Shown here: piece after piece, positions 53,656-64,000 of the stretch | Numbering within the stretch: position 1 is the first letter of the stretch | Layout: each line of letters begins with the position of its first letter | NCBI RefSeq assembly: GCF_011752975.1 | Contig: NZ_VWWP01000006.1 | Span: 124,001-188,000 of the forward strand | From: Chryseobacterium sp. Tr-659 | GTDB lineage: Bacteria > Bacteroidota > Bacteroidia > Flavobacteriales > Weeksellaceae | DNA: 64,000 nt | Direction: 5' to 3' | Position numbers and translations under genes: made by a program | Notes under the pieces: generated by a model | Told to the model about the DNA's origin: nothing | What the model saw: only the letters and a program-made list of their open reading frames with translations | Database searches by the model: none

Positions 53656-56600
53656 TTACACGTTCATATCTGTAATATTCTTATAATACAATATAACATT
53701 CTTAAGCTCTATCAATGGCAGTTTGCTCTCACTGAGTGATGAAAAGACAGCGATATCGATCTGCAGCCAGGCACCATTGGTGACAGGATTGTGCTGACTG
53801 TACCACATTTTAAGGGTATTGGCCAGGCGACATACAAACGGATCGGACTCGTTGAACGAAGGTTGGCATCCTCCGGCAGGAATCTCATAATCAGCAGGAA
53901 TTTCAAAAGTAAACGGTGCTGCCAGTAATACAGGTAATTCTATTGCTGGCATCACATCATCAGATACAGCCAGTAAAGGATAATTCCAAGATACGCTGAG
54001 CTTCACCAGTTGCTCTTTCAATTCATCATACGTAAAGAAGGTACTGAAGAAATTTGCCAATTGCTGGGCTAATGGTAGGTTAAGGCCTGTGTCATTGTTA
54101 ATCCTGGCAATGTCAAAAGTGCTGTCACTGCTGAGCAATGGGATCAGCTTATTCGAGAACCTTACTAACGGTGTACGGTAAATAAAGTCATTTACTGTAG
54201 GGTTATAAGGTACGAGGTCTTCATTTCTGATAATAGAAAGGCCTGCCCACGCGTACTGGAACTGTAATATATTCAATGCATCTACATTAACAGTGCGGGA
54301 TGGAATATTGAACGATTCTTCCCATGACAGATAAGTGTTATCTCCCGCCTGATACCAATATGCATCAGGAATAGGGTTACCGTTTTTATCGGTAGCATTC
54401 ACTTTTGTATAATTATCAATCGTAACATATGGTGTTTGAGGAATATCTGTTTCAAGTACATTTTTAGTGCCGCGGTATAATGACAGATCATCGGCTGACA
54501 TATCCGCAGAAGGGATGATGGTTACCAGAAGACGATTGTCAAAATCAATATCATCTGTCTGACGAATGATAAAATCATAAGCACGGATAGCTGCATTACC
54601 ATAAGGATTTCCGAAAAGTAAACTATTGAACTGGCTCCAGGCAATAGCCAGGTTATTCGTTAAGGTTACCATAGTCTGCAATGCGTAATAAGCATTGGCC
54701 AGATTAGGATCGCTGTTGTCCGACTTGGCGGTAATGAGTTTCAGGTAGCGGTTGAAATCATCTAATACCTGAGGCCATACCGTTACAAATTGTGCCAGAT
54801 CACTGAAAAGATCTCGGGAAGTAGTTGTAAGCCTTTTTGAGGAAGCATCAGGGATCATGTTAAACTCGATATCAGAGAATATCTTATCCTGTGCCGCCTG
54901 ATCTTCAGTATAGGAATAGGTAAAGTCCCATTCGGATGCTTTAGCCAGACGAATTTTAGTGGTATCACCTTCTACAGAAACACCTTTACCTGTTTGAGTG
55001 GTTAAAGTAGGAGGTGTAGGGTAGTTGCGCAGTACTACAGGTATATCCACATTACCCAAGCTTTGTTGTAAAGAAGCGGCATTAGGCGTGTTACCATTAC
55101 TGCTTACATCAGCAGGTATAATGAAAGTAAGCCAGTTGGAACCCTGGTAGCCTTTAATGCCTGTTACTTCACTGATATCACATTCCACATGAGTAACTAC
55201 ATAAGTCATATCCAGATCTACGCTGGTAAATTCCTTAGCATTTTTAGTGGTAAAGCTGAATGTGAGGAAGGAATCCGTATCAGTTGTCCCTTTTTCATTC
55301 AATTGTATCTTAGAAGTGGAGATGCTGTATTCTTTGGCTTCACCATCTGCCTTGTTATTAATAACCGGTGTTCCGTAGAGTCGAGGTGGCGTTTGATAGC
55401 TGCCGGAGGCTACAAAATCTGATTCAGCAGTTACTTCAAATTGTACCAGAGCATTTACGGTATAGGCATTGCCAAGTTGATTAAGCAACTGCTGTTCGAA
55501 TTTCTCTTTAGCATTCCCAAGACTGGTATTGTCTCCTGATGCAGATGAAACATAAGGTGCTGTAAGTATGGGTTCTATTTCCGAAGCAATAGCTCCGGCA
55601 AGTGTTGTTTTAGCATTAGTGATAGCTTGTAGATAAGTAGTGGCATCAATACCTTGTGCTGTGAGCCATTTCTTTTCTTCATCTGATTGCAGCTGATCCA
55701 CGAGGAAAGCAGGTACTGCATAATCAGCACTTAGGAAAACATCTATGGCATTGAGAGATTGTGCCCCCCAGGTATCCATATCTATGCCTGTAAAATTCTG
55801 TATTTCTCCTTTACTGCAATCCAGGCCTTTACCTGTTATATAACTGCATAAAGGAACATCACTTTTCGAGACAAGGCTTGTAGCCAGCGGTTTTGGAGCA
55901 TAGAATACAGCATTCAGTAAGCTGTAGGTATAGATACTGATGCGGTATTGGTTAAACTGTGCAGCCGTCAGCTGCTGTTGCAATGCAGTGTCGAACAGAT
56001 CTCTGCTGTCATACAGAGTGCCTACTAAGCTATTGATGGCAGCGGTCACATCTGTTGGTACACCATCAGCTGTCAATTGAGTAATAGAGTCGGTCGTTAA
56101 CTGATAAGTACCTGCCTGGTTTACCTGCCAGTAAATACCCTGACCGGATCTTAAGCCCATACGTACTACAAACACAGCCTGGCTGTTGGTTCCGCCTGCA
56201 GTGGCAGCATTGGTTCCGATGGCGATTTTCAGTTCATAATTACCAGCGCTTAAGAAGGCGGCTTCGAATAAGGCGGCAAACTCATTCAGACTGTATTGAG
56301 GATCAGAATCAGTTTGTACCGTTGTGGACATTGTCTTTGGTTTCACTTGCGTAAGAGCCTGAGTTACCAAAGTACTGTCTTTAAAGTCGGTGTTTACGTA
56401 TTGCAGATCACGGTAAAAATCAAGATTGACAGTGAGTTGTAATATAGAGTGTGTATCTATGTCTGCTGCATTAATTGAGCTGGTGAGCGGATTCATAACC
56501 GGAGCCGGAGCCTGATTACCCAAGCTGCGTGCAGACAGATAAGTATAAATGTCTTTTACAAACTGCAGCAACTGGTTGAACTGATCACCAGAAAGATCAA

Positions 56601-59600
56601 CTGCTTTATCAGGTGTAAGCGATGTGCTGAGAGTGGCAGTCAATGTGTTCCTGCCATCAACCGGATTTAATTGAGTCAGTTGATAATATACATTGGTATA
56701 GGTCAAAAGATCATTAGCTGCATTTTGTTTCCAATCCTGCTGCTGATCTGCCGGTACATCAGGCAGTTCATTATAACGCTGCGTATTGAAATTGAACTCT
56801 AGTTTCAGTTCAGGTTGATTGCTGGTATCAAGATCAAATAAATAGCTAAGTTCCACGCTCGGCCATTTACCTAATCCTTTCAGTTCATCTACATAACCGG
56901 TCTGTATAGGTGGATTATTGACGGGGGTAGAAGAATCTAACTGTGGATCACTGAATGGGGTAACGGTTATATTACCATAATAATCTACCCAATCAAAATG
57001 TACCTGTACATGATGACCGATGCCGCGGTAAGGATTGTCGTCTTCCTGAGGATAGCCCGCAGGATAATTCATGAAAGGATTAGATCTGGCAAATTTTGCA
57101 ATAGGAACAACCTGATTATAGTACCATATCAGATCATCCTGGCCATCACTATTGTCTGTTTTACCTAATACATCGTCCTGTGTCTGTGGTTTGGCAGGTC
57201 CTGCAGGTAAGCCTACAATACTTTCTGTAAACCAACTGTTCTCCACTATCTGATAACTAAGCAGATTGTACATATTGTTAAGGTATACCTCAGCATAATT
57301 CGGATCGGTTATCTTAGGTTGTTTATCAGGATCAGGGTTAGGATTGGTACGGTTCAGGTCGAAGCCGGCAGTACCTTGCTGTACAGAAGCTACTTTATGC
57401 AGAATCTGATCGTTGATGGTAAGAGTAGTCGGGTTTACAAAGATATTTACAACATCTCTGGCTGCCCAGGCCATCGCGGCCATATCTATAAAATAATAAG
57501 CTGCAATGCTTTCGAATGTAATTCCCGCTTTACCACTGGTACTGATAGTGTATTGTATCTGTGGTAATATCACCAGCTGCCAGAGTGGAAGATTATTCCA
57601 ATCACTGATACCAGGGTTGAGCTGCTGTATAGCTGTGGCATCAGCTCCATAGTAAGCGGCAATGGAAGATAAAGTATTACCAGGTCCATTGGTTCCCACT
57701 TCACATACTAAACCATTAAAGGTGATAGCAGGTACAGGGTATTTTCCAGGATCATTTATATCAGCTTTTGTATTGAGGGTTACTTTTTTATTCAATTCTA
57801 CCAATTCAGCAGGCAGGATATTGAAGCGGGCGGTAATAGCATCAATGGTATCGTCAGGAGTGTTTACATAGTATGACAATCCTTGTTGCATTTCGCTTTG
57901 GGCATATACCACACAAGAATTAGAATCAATTTTATCACCTGTTACTGCACAGGTCATGTAATCACTTGGCTTGTTATTATATTGGCTGCTGTAGGTAACC
58001 AGAAGACGCACATTAGCAGTATCGCCTTTACCAAATACGCTGGAAGGAAAACCAGTGTTGCCTTCGGTTTCATTGTACATGAGATAATAGCCTCCTGAGC
58101 GGGTAATGCTGCATTCCCATAACAGTCTTATAAAATCATAGATGCTGTTCAGGATACCTGTAGTAGGAGCTGCTTCCGTTGCCATTCTTTCTGCCATTAT
58201 CAGTGCTGAGGTGTCAGGATTGGTTTCGGTAGAAAGGTTGGCTTGTACAATAAATGTTTTCATATGTTCCATTCCAACGGACAATAAGCCATCCGAGCCT
58301 TCATACAGCCATTGTATATCAACTATTTTATCCATGTTATTGCCAGCAGATTTCGGATCCAGTGCCAACAAAAGTCTTTGCAGAATGGTAGCACCTGCTT
58401 CCCCCGCACCCAGAAGTTCATAGCTGTAAGCATTTACAGGAGCTGTAGAATCAGTATCCAGCAGTTTGATTTCAATATCTACCATGGTGCTCCATCCATA
58501 ATAAGAGGATGGACGATAATCCATCACGCCTTTCGCAGCATCGTACTGTCCTATCTGAATGCTGAACGCTGAACCTTGCTCTTTAGGTAATGCCAGCTGA
58601 TTAAGCAAACCTGAAGGGAATTGCCAGATAAGAGGAGACACATTGCTTTGAGCTTCAGGAGATCCATAAGGGAGTTTCAGCGCTCCGGATGTCTGCCATT
58701 GTGTAGTCGTCTGGAAGGTATATTGTACCTGCTGGAGATTAAAAGGCTGCATAGGTGTCAGTTCCAGTACATCTGGTTTTATACCCGTATTTTGTGCATA
58801 AGTAAGGAGCGTGTTAATTTGGTTAATATCTTCGGTTGTCAATTTTATATCCAATGTACTGCCTCCTTCCTGTATCGTTTTTCCGTCAAACTGCAGCCAG
58901 TTTAAGGAATTGTTAATGAGCTGTATGGAGAAATCGTCAGGAATTGGATTTGGAAGGGCAAATTCCTGGCCGGTAAGCGCATACAGTGCACAATTGGATC
59001 CGGTGCAGCTTGAACCTGCTGAAAGGGTAAGACCAGGTAAATTAGTTGGTAAACGCATTCCGTGTAACTGGTAGCGGGACACCATACCGGACAACTGCCC
59101 ATATGAATTATTATCAGTAAAATACTCCAGAATGCTGCCTATGGTAAGGTATTGCAGACCTGGGATATTGGCATTGGTATATCCATCACCGTTATAGAAG
59201 AAATTATCTTGTTGCTGGTTAGCATAATTGGTAGCCAGCAGAGCGGCTGTGGTATTGTATTGCTGTGCCAGTGTATCCAGTGTGTCGGCCTGAGCAGCAT
59301 CGGTGAAAGTAGCGGTAGTATGTATAAAAGGTTGTACTAGTACCTGACCAAGCGGTTGAACTTGCTGCGCCTGAACCTGTGCGTTGCATGCAAGATCCTG
59401 AGGGGTAACCGTAGTGCCTGTTAGCGCTGAAATAGCCGTTGCCATGCTGGTAAGTGTATCTCCTGGTACAATAGTGTATTGAGTCGTATTGTATTCAAAG
59501 CTGTTACCTGCAATAAACAAACCTGGCGTTATCTGGTTTTGCATAAGTAGGGTGCATACCTCAATATTTTTATAAACATCCGTGCTGATGCTGTTAAAGG

Positions 59601-62600
59601 TATCTTCGTTTTTCGCAGTATAGATTGCTGCACCAATAATCAGCCAGCTGCCTATCGTAAGTATTGCCGTATTCTGGAAGTTGGTATCAGCTGCAAGATC
59701 ATCTACCGTTGTTTTTAATCCTGCTGCTATGGTATTGATGGTATCTGTAGCCTGTACATTATAGGAGTTCCCTTTATAGGTAATAGTCTGTGGTGCTAAT
59801 AATCCCGGAACGGCTGCATTTTCAGAAATCAGCATGTTGGCTGTAATGGCATATATTGCAGCCACAGAAGTAAAGGTATCGCTTTCTACGATATCATACA
59901 TTACACCTGTTATTATTATCGGTTTATTACCGGTAAGCGGGTGTGTCTGGTTAGCCGTAGCAATATCCTGCACAGTTACCTTATTTCCTGTTCCATCTAC
60001 GGTGATACCATTGGCCCAGTTTATCATGGCTGAGAAACTATTTCCATTGTTGAGACGATAGGTAAAGTTATCCATGGCATCGGAAGCATAACCTGCCAGT
60101 TGTTTGCCTAAAAGCACGAAGTAATCTTCAAAAACAAAAGTAGACATACTCCATTGTTGCGGATCGGCTGCCACGGCAAGCTTAGCAGCAGAGGCTGTTT
60201 CTTCCTGAACTTTTACGGCCAGTTCATTGAACCATTCTTTCACTGCTGAAAGGTATTCCTGGGTGGCCATGTTATAATTATTGAACTGGATGTCCAATGA
60301 GATATCAGGTACTTTCAGATCAAGATCAAAGAACATAGGGAAAATGGCAGCTGCAGACAAATCGCCTTGCAGTAGCTGAACATTTACTGCCTGGAAGCTG
60401 TTTTGCAGGAAGTTGAGCAAATCACTCGTTGGTATAGGGAAAGGGTTATTTTCGCTGGACAGGAACGTGATCAATGCATCAAGATCAGCTTTTGAAATAC
60501 CTTCCGTATCTACTTCCGTACGGAATGATTGTGACGGAGTGTGGTCAATATAGTTGAGCATCAGCCAACGGAAGAAATCTGAACATAAATATTCAAAGGA
60601 AGTGGTGGTTTCATTACCATTACCCGACGGATCTGGCGCATCAATGAACAGAGTTGCTACATATTGTGCAGACTGATCTTTCAGATTACCGTTTTCCGGT
60701 CCTGCTACTGTTAAATGAGGTACAAAATACAAGCTCAATGTAGGCAGGGTGTCTGAAGAAGTTTCTGTCAAAACAGAATGGTAATTCATAGGCATGTGTG
60801 GTGAACGGCGGATCACCATTACATCCGATATCGTTTCCTCAGTTGATTCAACTCCATCTATTGCTGCAAAAGTAACAGGTATAGTACCATCAAGCGGCGT
60901 TGCTATGCGGGCTGGTGCAACACGTACTGTTGCTGCCGGAGCTGACAAACGAGCTGCAGCCTGCGGAGCCTGAAGATTATTGTTCCAAGGAGCTTTGGCT
61001 GTCTGGTCTGTACCGATAGTGAGATCGAAACGAATCCTGGCAGTAAAGGTAAAATGAATGGTAATAGAGAATATTCCCAGATTTAGCTTGGCAGATACTC
61101 TTACATCTACTGAAGCTACAATAGCCAATGGTATTTTGTTATAGGCTTCAAAAGTTGCCTGTGCATATACCATGACCGTAATATTAACACTGGCAGATAT
61201 GATTCCGAAGTCTATAGACCCATATAATTTACCAATAATTCCGATGGTGCCTTGCAGATAATAATAATAGGAGGTTTCTACCTGTTCTTTATTGCTTTCC
61301 TGTAAAGTACCGCTGTAAGGATAGTAAGCGGCTATCACTCCTTCAATAATCCCAAACATAGTAACACTGAAGCCCGCGCTGAGAATACCATAGTTTACAC
61401 TGTATCCTACACCTACCTGCAAACCGATCCCAAATACAATTACCGGGTTAAAATTTCCATAATTGGTTTTAGGTACTTTATTGGTAGTGGCACTGCTTAG
61501 TTTTCCGAAATAAAAGCCTCCTGAACCCATTGCTGGAATACCAGGTGGCACAATAGCCTGTACGGTGAATGAGCGGGAGAAGTCCATGTTGTAAGGGAAG
61601 CCGATATCTACCGTAAAATCACCATTGGTGTAGATTTCGATTCCGATGGAAGGTAATGTGATATTAACTGCTCCAAACTGCAGATAACGCAGTGCGTTGG
61701 GCAGGGTAAGATCCATTTGATAGACACCAATGGAGTCGGAGATCTTTTTATACATGATCTCAAAATCGAGACCTTCAAATATTTTGGCTTTACCACCTGC
61801 CATAGCGATGCGTAGACCATATAGATTAGGATCATTAAATACTACCTGCATATCCAGAGTCCATACCGGTTTATCTTTGGTACCTGCATTCAGGATCCCA
61901 AAATTGGTAGCGATAAGCCAGTTGCTGTCTTCGTTGAATTTCAACAATGTATTTCCTGAGCCAGGTCCTATAGGTACTGTGCCGGGCTTTGGTTCGGCAA
62001 AAGCTTCCTGCATGGCCTTAGTGACATCTTTGATGGAGTTGTATTGGGCAGGATTTGCCAACTCTACATGCTGTCCCATTGCCAGCAGACGCAGATCGAA
62101 ATACTGGTTACCTTGTCCCGGAACATCCGGCATTTTCTGAATATCCTGTCCGCCGCTGGCTGGTTTGAAAAGGTTACTTTCATTGATAGAAGGCACAACG
62201 GAATTACCATCGAAGGTAATAAATACACCTTTTTGGGTTTTAGTAAGGTTGATACCGTTGATATTGATGAATACCAGATTAAGCGTTTTAGGTAATTTAT
62301 AGGTAACCTTAATATCTTTGGTATCGAGGTTATAAGTAACTGAGAAGCCATCCAGGCTTATTTTGTTGAGTATATCCCACGGTGCATCAAGCTCGAATGT
62401 CGGATTGAATAACATCTTCATGAAGGAAGTGATCAGTCCGCCCAATGTCCAGTTCTTGATGGAGAAAACAATGGTACGGCTTTGTCCGCTTACATCATAC
62501 ATCGCTGTAAAACCTTCCCAGGTAATAGCAAGCTGCTGGTTATTTTCAGAGAAGTTATAGCTGATGTCAACAGTAGCGTTGAAATATTCCAGAGTTACGC

Positions 62601-64000
62601 TGCCTAATACACCACCGGAATATTTACCAGTACCCGAATTATTGCTTGCGGCCTCATATTTCAGCCAGAGATTGGCTATGATATTGATCTTCTGATCGAT
62701 AATTGGGAAGGTGAATATCCATTGCAGTCCTCCTTTTACTTCATAGCTGCTTTGTCCTGTTCCACTTGGGATAGTGGCGCTCAGTGAGAACTGAGTGATG
62801 TTTAAACTGTCAGGAAGGAAGCTGGTTGGCAGACTGATGGTCTCAAATAATTGCTTGATGAGCTCACCCAGATTTAAATTACTGCCTTCAGGCATAGCTA
62901 TACTTAAGTCCCAACCGTCAGAAGAATTATAATTTACATCTGTATTGAGCTGCAAGCTGCCAATTGCAAACAATCCGGATACCTGAGCCGTAAATATGCT
63001 CGGGCCGGTGCCGCTTGCAGGTGAGGAAGAAGTGAGACGAAGGGTTCCGTCCGTTACCGAAACGTTCGTGATGAAATTGAGGTCGATATTGGCATTCGCA
63101 TAAAACTCATAATACTTGCTGTTGATATCCATATTGATACCGAAAGCGGTAAATTCAACCAGCAAGAGGTTTTCAGGGATCGTAATAGCTCCGGCAGTAA
63201 TAGCTGATAATAAATTATTAAACGTTACCGATCCTGTAAATGCCGCAGAAAGATTCAGACCAGAAGTGATTTCTACATCAAAACCTCCTACAAATAGGGT
63301 AGGAAAGAAGTTGACTCTGGCACTGAAATATAAGCTTTGTGAATTGGTAGTACCCGGATCAATGATGACCCAGTTCACATCAAATTGTTCAATAACAAAA
63401 TTATCGAAAAGCGTCCATGCGCCATTCGATCCTATATAAGCTGATACACTGTTTATACTCAGTCCGTTACTGAAATCCAAAGAGGTATTGAATCCTTTAA
63501 AAGCAATACTGTTGAGAAACTGTTGTAAGGTAGGAGGAATATTCTGAAACCAGTTTTGTCCTGCCATCAACCCAAATAAATTGAGTGGTGTGAGCGGCTT
63601 GTCAGGCTCGGCTGCTACATTCAGCAGGAAAGAGGATGAACCTGATTCAACGGCTGCACTAAAATTCAGTACAATTGCATCGCCCGCTGCTAGTAACAAA
63701 CGGAAGTAGAGTATGGGGGTCTGTACTTTTTGTGTTTCCTCTTCTGCCAGCATCAGACCGTCATCTGTTTCATACTCAATGCGTAATGCATCTCCTTCGT
63801 CTTCAGGTTCTGTAGTAACCGTTTCTTCTTCTGTTTTGATCTGAAACCCGACACCAGGGTTACTCACTTTCAGGAATCCTAATGATATCAGGGTAGCATC
63901 AATATTTACAAACAGGTCCAGCTCAGGATAAACAATATCTTCATTGTTAACCTGCGAAGGATCTATACTTCCCACAAGGGCCAGTTGGGTGGATGAGGTC
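53656..64000 (-). CDS. Giant protein with LysM-like repeats, N-terminus outside window
   Basis: The frame is open to base 64000 with no stop, so the protein is longer than 3440 residues and its start is not visible; a GTG at 63975 is only internal. Numbering from that GTG, residues 1-1000 are almost pure amphipathic beta-strand sequence with few charged runs. A linker follows (TARIRFDLTIGTD, then Ala/Pro-rich). LysM-like repeats occur at about 1360-1600 (YTIVPGDTLTSMATAI and four others) and about 2025-2170 (TLSSIAAYYGADATAIQQLN and two others). The last 1200 residues are of unknown fold. Spot counts give 25 and 22 G/C per 60 bases (lines 60001 and 56761) against 16 at 52501. I do not recognise the family with confidence. 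Confidence 0.75.
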   Translation of the reverse strand, partial: TSSTQLALVGSIDPSQVNNEDIVYPELDLFVNIDATLISLGFLKVSNPGVGFQIKTEEETVTTEPEDEGDALRIEYETDDGLMLAEEETQKVQTPILYFRLLLAAGDAIVLNFSAAVESGSSSFLLNVAAEPDKPLTPLNLFGLMAGQNWFQNIPPTLQQFLNSIAFKGFNTSLDFSNGLSINSVSAYIGSNGAWTLFDNFVIEQFDVNWVIIDPGTTNSQSLYFSARVNFFPTLFVGGFDVEITSGLNLSAAFTGSVTFNNLLSAITAGAITIPENLLLVEFTAFGINMDINSKYYEFYANANIDLNFITNVSVTDGTLRLTSSSPASGTGPSIFTAQVSGLFAIGSLQLNTDVNYNSSDGWDLSIAMPEGSNLNLGELIKQLFETISLPTSFLPDSLNITQFSLSATIPSGTGQSSYEVKGGLQWIFTFPIIDQKINIIANLWLKYEAASNNSGTGKYSGGVLGSVTLEYFNATVDISYNFSENNQQLAITWEGFTAMYDVSGQSRTIVFSIKNWTLGGLITSFMKMLFNPTFELDAPWDILNKISLDGFSVTYNLDTKDIKVTYKLPKTLNLVFININGINLTKTQKGVFITFDGNSVVPSINESNLFKPASGGQDIQKMPDVPGQGNQYFDLRLLAMGQHVELANPAQYNSIKDVTKAMQEAFAEPKPGTVPIGPGSGNTLLKFNEDSNWLIATNFGILNAGTKDKPVWTLDMQVVFNDPNLYGLRIAMAGGKAKIFEGLDFEIMYKKISDSIGVYQMDLTLPNALRYLQFGAVNITLPSIGIEIYTNGDFTVDIGFPYNMDFSRSFTVQAIVPPGIPAMGSGGFYFGKLSSATTNKVPKTNYGNFNPVIVFGIGLQVGVGYSVNYGILSAGFSVTMFGIIEGVIAAYYPYSGTLQESNKEQVETSYYYYLQGTIGIIGKLYGSIDFGIISASVNITVMVYAQATFEAYNKIPLAIVASVDVRVSAKLNLGIFSITIHFTFTARIRFDLTIGTDQTAKAPWNNNLQAPQAAARLSAPAATVRVAPARIATPLDGTIPVTFAAIDGVESTEETISDVMVIRRSPHMPMNYHSVLTETSSDTLPTLSLYFVPHLTVAGPENGNLKDQSAQYVATLFIDAPDPSGNGNETTTSFEYLCSDFFRWLMLNYIDHTPSQSFRTEVDTEGISKADLDALITFLSSENNPFPIPTSDLLNFLQNSFQAVNVQLLQGDLSAAAIFPMFFDLDLKVPDISLDIQFNNYNMATQEYLSAVKEWFNELAVKVQEETASAAKLAVAADPQQWSMSTFVFEDYFVLLGKQLAGYASDAMDNFTYRLNNGNSFSAMINWANGITVDGTGNKVTVQDIATANQTHPLTGNKPIIITGVMYDIVESDTFTSVAAIYAITANMLISENAAVPGLLAPQTITYKGNSYNVQATDTINTIAAGLKTTVDDLAADTNFQNTAILTIGSWLIIGAAIYTAKNEDTFNSISTDVYKNIEVCTLLMQNQITPGLFIAGNSFEYNTTQYTIVPGDTLTSMATAISALTGTTVTPQDLACNAQVQAQQVQPLGQVLVQPFIHTTATFTDAAQADTLDTLAQQYNTTAALLATNYANQQQDNFFYNGDGYTNANIPGLQYLTIGSILEYFTDNNSYGQLSGMVSRYQLHGMRLPTNLPGLTLSAGSSCTGSNCALYALTGQEFALPNPIPDDFSIQLINNSLNWLQFDGKTIQEGGSTLDIKLTTEDINQINTLLTYAQNTGIKPDVLELTPMQPFNLQQVQYTFQTTTQWQTSGALKLPYGSPEAQSNVSPLIWQFPSGLLNQLALPKEQGSAFSIQIGQYDAAKGVMDYRPSSYYGWSTMVDIEIKLLDTDSTAPVNAYSYELLGAGEAGATILQRLLLALDPKSAGNNMDKIVDIQWLYEGSDGLLSVGMEHMKTFIVQANLSTETNPDTSALIMAERMATEAAPTTGILNSIYDFIRLLWECSITRSGGYYLMYNETEGNTGFPSSVFGKGDTANVRLLVTYSSQYNNKPSDYMTCAVTGDKIDSNSCVVYAQSEMQQGLSYYVNTPDDTIDAITARFNILPAELVELNKKVTLNTKADINDPGKYPVPAITFNGLVCEVGTNGPGNTLSSIAAYYGADATAIQQLNPGISDWNNLPLWQLVILPQIQYTISTSGKAGITFESIAAYYFIDMAAMAWAARDVVNIFVNPTTLTINDQILHKVASVQQGTAGFDLNRTNPNPDPDKQPKITDPNYAEVYLNNMYNLLSYQIVENSWFTESIVGLPAGPAKPQTQDDVLGKTDNSDGQDDLIWYYNQVVPIAKFARSNPFMNYPAGYPQEDDNPYRGIGHHVQVHFDWVDYYGNITVTPFSDPQLDSSTPVNNPPIQTGYVDELKGLGKWPSVELSYLFDLDTSNQPELKLEFNFNTQRYNELPDVPADQQQDWKQNAANDLLTYTNVYYQLTQLNPVDGRNTLTATLSTSLTPDKAVDLSGDQFNQLLQFVKDIYTYLSARSLGNQAPAPVMNPLTSSINAADIDTHSILQLTVNLDFYRDLQYVNTDFKDSTLVTQALTQVKPKTMSTTVQTDSDPQYSLNEFAALFEAAFLSAGNYELKIAIGTNAATAGGTNSQAVFVVRMGLRSGQGIYWQVNQAGTYQLTTDSITQLTADGVPTDVTAAINSLVGTLYDSRDLFDTALQQQLTAAQFNQYRISIYTYSLLNAVFYAPKPLATSLVSKSDVPLCSYITGKGLDCSKGEIQNFTGIDMDTWGAQSLNAIDVFLSADYAVPAFLVDQLQSDEEKKWLTAQGIDATTYLQAITNAKTTLAGAIASEIEPILTAPYVSSASGDNTSLGNAKEKFEQQLLNQLGNAYTVNALVQFEVTAESDFVASGSYQTPPRLYGTPVINNKADGEAKEYSISTSKIQLNEKGTTDTDSFLTFSFTTKNAKEFTSVDLDMTYVVTHVECDISEVTGIKGYQGSNWLTFIIPADVSSNGNTPNAASLQQSLGNVDIPVVLRNYPTPPTLTTQTGKGVSVEGDTTKIRLAKASEWDFTYSYTEDQAAQDKIFSDIEFNMIPDASSKRLTTTSRDLFSDLAQFVTVWPQVLDDFNRYLKLITAKSDNSDPNLANAYYALQTMVTLTNNLAIAWSQFNSLLFGNPYGNAAIRAYDFIIRQTDDIDFDNRLLVTIIPSADMSADDLSLYRGTKNVLETDIPQTPYVTIDNYTKVNATDKNGNPIPDAYWYQAGDNTYLSWEESFNIPSRTVNVDALNILQFQYAWAGLSIIRNEDLVPYNPTVNDFIYRTPLVRFSNKLIPLLSSDSTFDIARINNDTGLNLPLAQQLANFFSTFFTYDELKEQLVKLSVSWNYPLLAVSDDVMPAIELPVLLAAPFTFEIPADYEIPAGGCQPSFNESDPFVCRLANTLKMWYSQHNPVTNGAWLQIDIAVFSSLSESKLPLIELKNVILYYKNITDMNV

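Noticed and set aside
1..64000. tRNA or rRNA genes, CRISPR arrays, insertion sequences
   Set aside because: I looked for cloverleaf-like segments, regularly spaced direct repeats and transposase motifs and saw none; a dedicated search would be needed to exclude them fully.

Overview
The window looks like chromosome from a flavobacterium of the Weeksellaceae, most probably Chryseobacterium or a close relative. This rests on low-GC DNA, SusC/SusD and TonB-linked outer-membrane proteins, a type IX secretion (T9SS) style C-terminal domain, a GldA-like ABC ATPase, and promoters of the Bacteroidota form TTG-N19..21-TAnnTTTG (clear at 5644-5673, 51926-51956 and 53457-53486). The genus is an inference from gene style, not a database match.

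Layout. 1-5.6 kb: the end of a SusC-like receptor and an alpha-2-macroglobulin-like protein that carries an internal TonB plug domain. 5.6-11.4 kb: a GbsR/MarR-type regulator followed by small membrane proteins, a methyltransferase, a DCC thiol-disulfide family protein, an SRPBCC protein and a TIGR01777 epimerase, all on one strand. 11.4-15.5 kb: overlapping GH29 fucosidase and GH3 glucosidase genes. 15.6-19.1 kb: secreted and hypothetical proteins and dihydrolipoyl dehydrogenase. 19.6-29.5 kb: a polymorphic-toxin locus. It holds a short T9SS-CTD protein, a 2206-residue SpvB/Rhs protein ending in a putative PD-(D/E)XK nuclease, its candidate immunity gene, a displaced Rhs tip with an HExxH toxin domain and lipoprotein immunity gene, and a third decayed tip. 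29.5-39.1 kb: patatin, ABC ATPase, LytTR two-component pair, acyltransferase, serine hydrolase and secreted surface proteins. 39.6-46.3 kb: a SusCD operon with a 50-codon Met/Cys-rich leader ORF and paired upstream boxes, divergent from an adenosine-deaminase-like enzyme. 46.4-53.4 kb: an M50-TPR membrane protein and several stress or efflux regulators (AraC, TetR with MFS and isochorismatase-like genes, MarR-GNAT). 53.6-64 kb: one giant ORF (more than 3440 codons, 5' end outside the window) with two clusters of degenerate LysM-like repeats and a long beta-rich first part.

How it fits together. The most system-like region is the Rhs locus. Three copies of the same pre-toxin segment align without indels, each followed by different DNA, which is the arrangement expected for toxin-tip exchange by recombination. 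A good terminator separates the expressed toxin-immunity pair from the silent cassette. Both candidate immunity proteins carry export signals. Other points worth following are a matched pair of TetR operators (GACA-N13-TGTC) at the efflux operon and at tetR itself, the Met/Cys-codon leader before SusC, and the unrecognised giant LysM-like protein. I saw no tRNA, rRNA, CRISPR array or insertion sequence.
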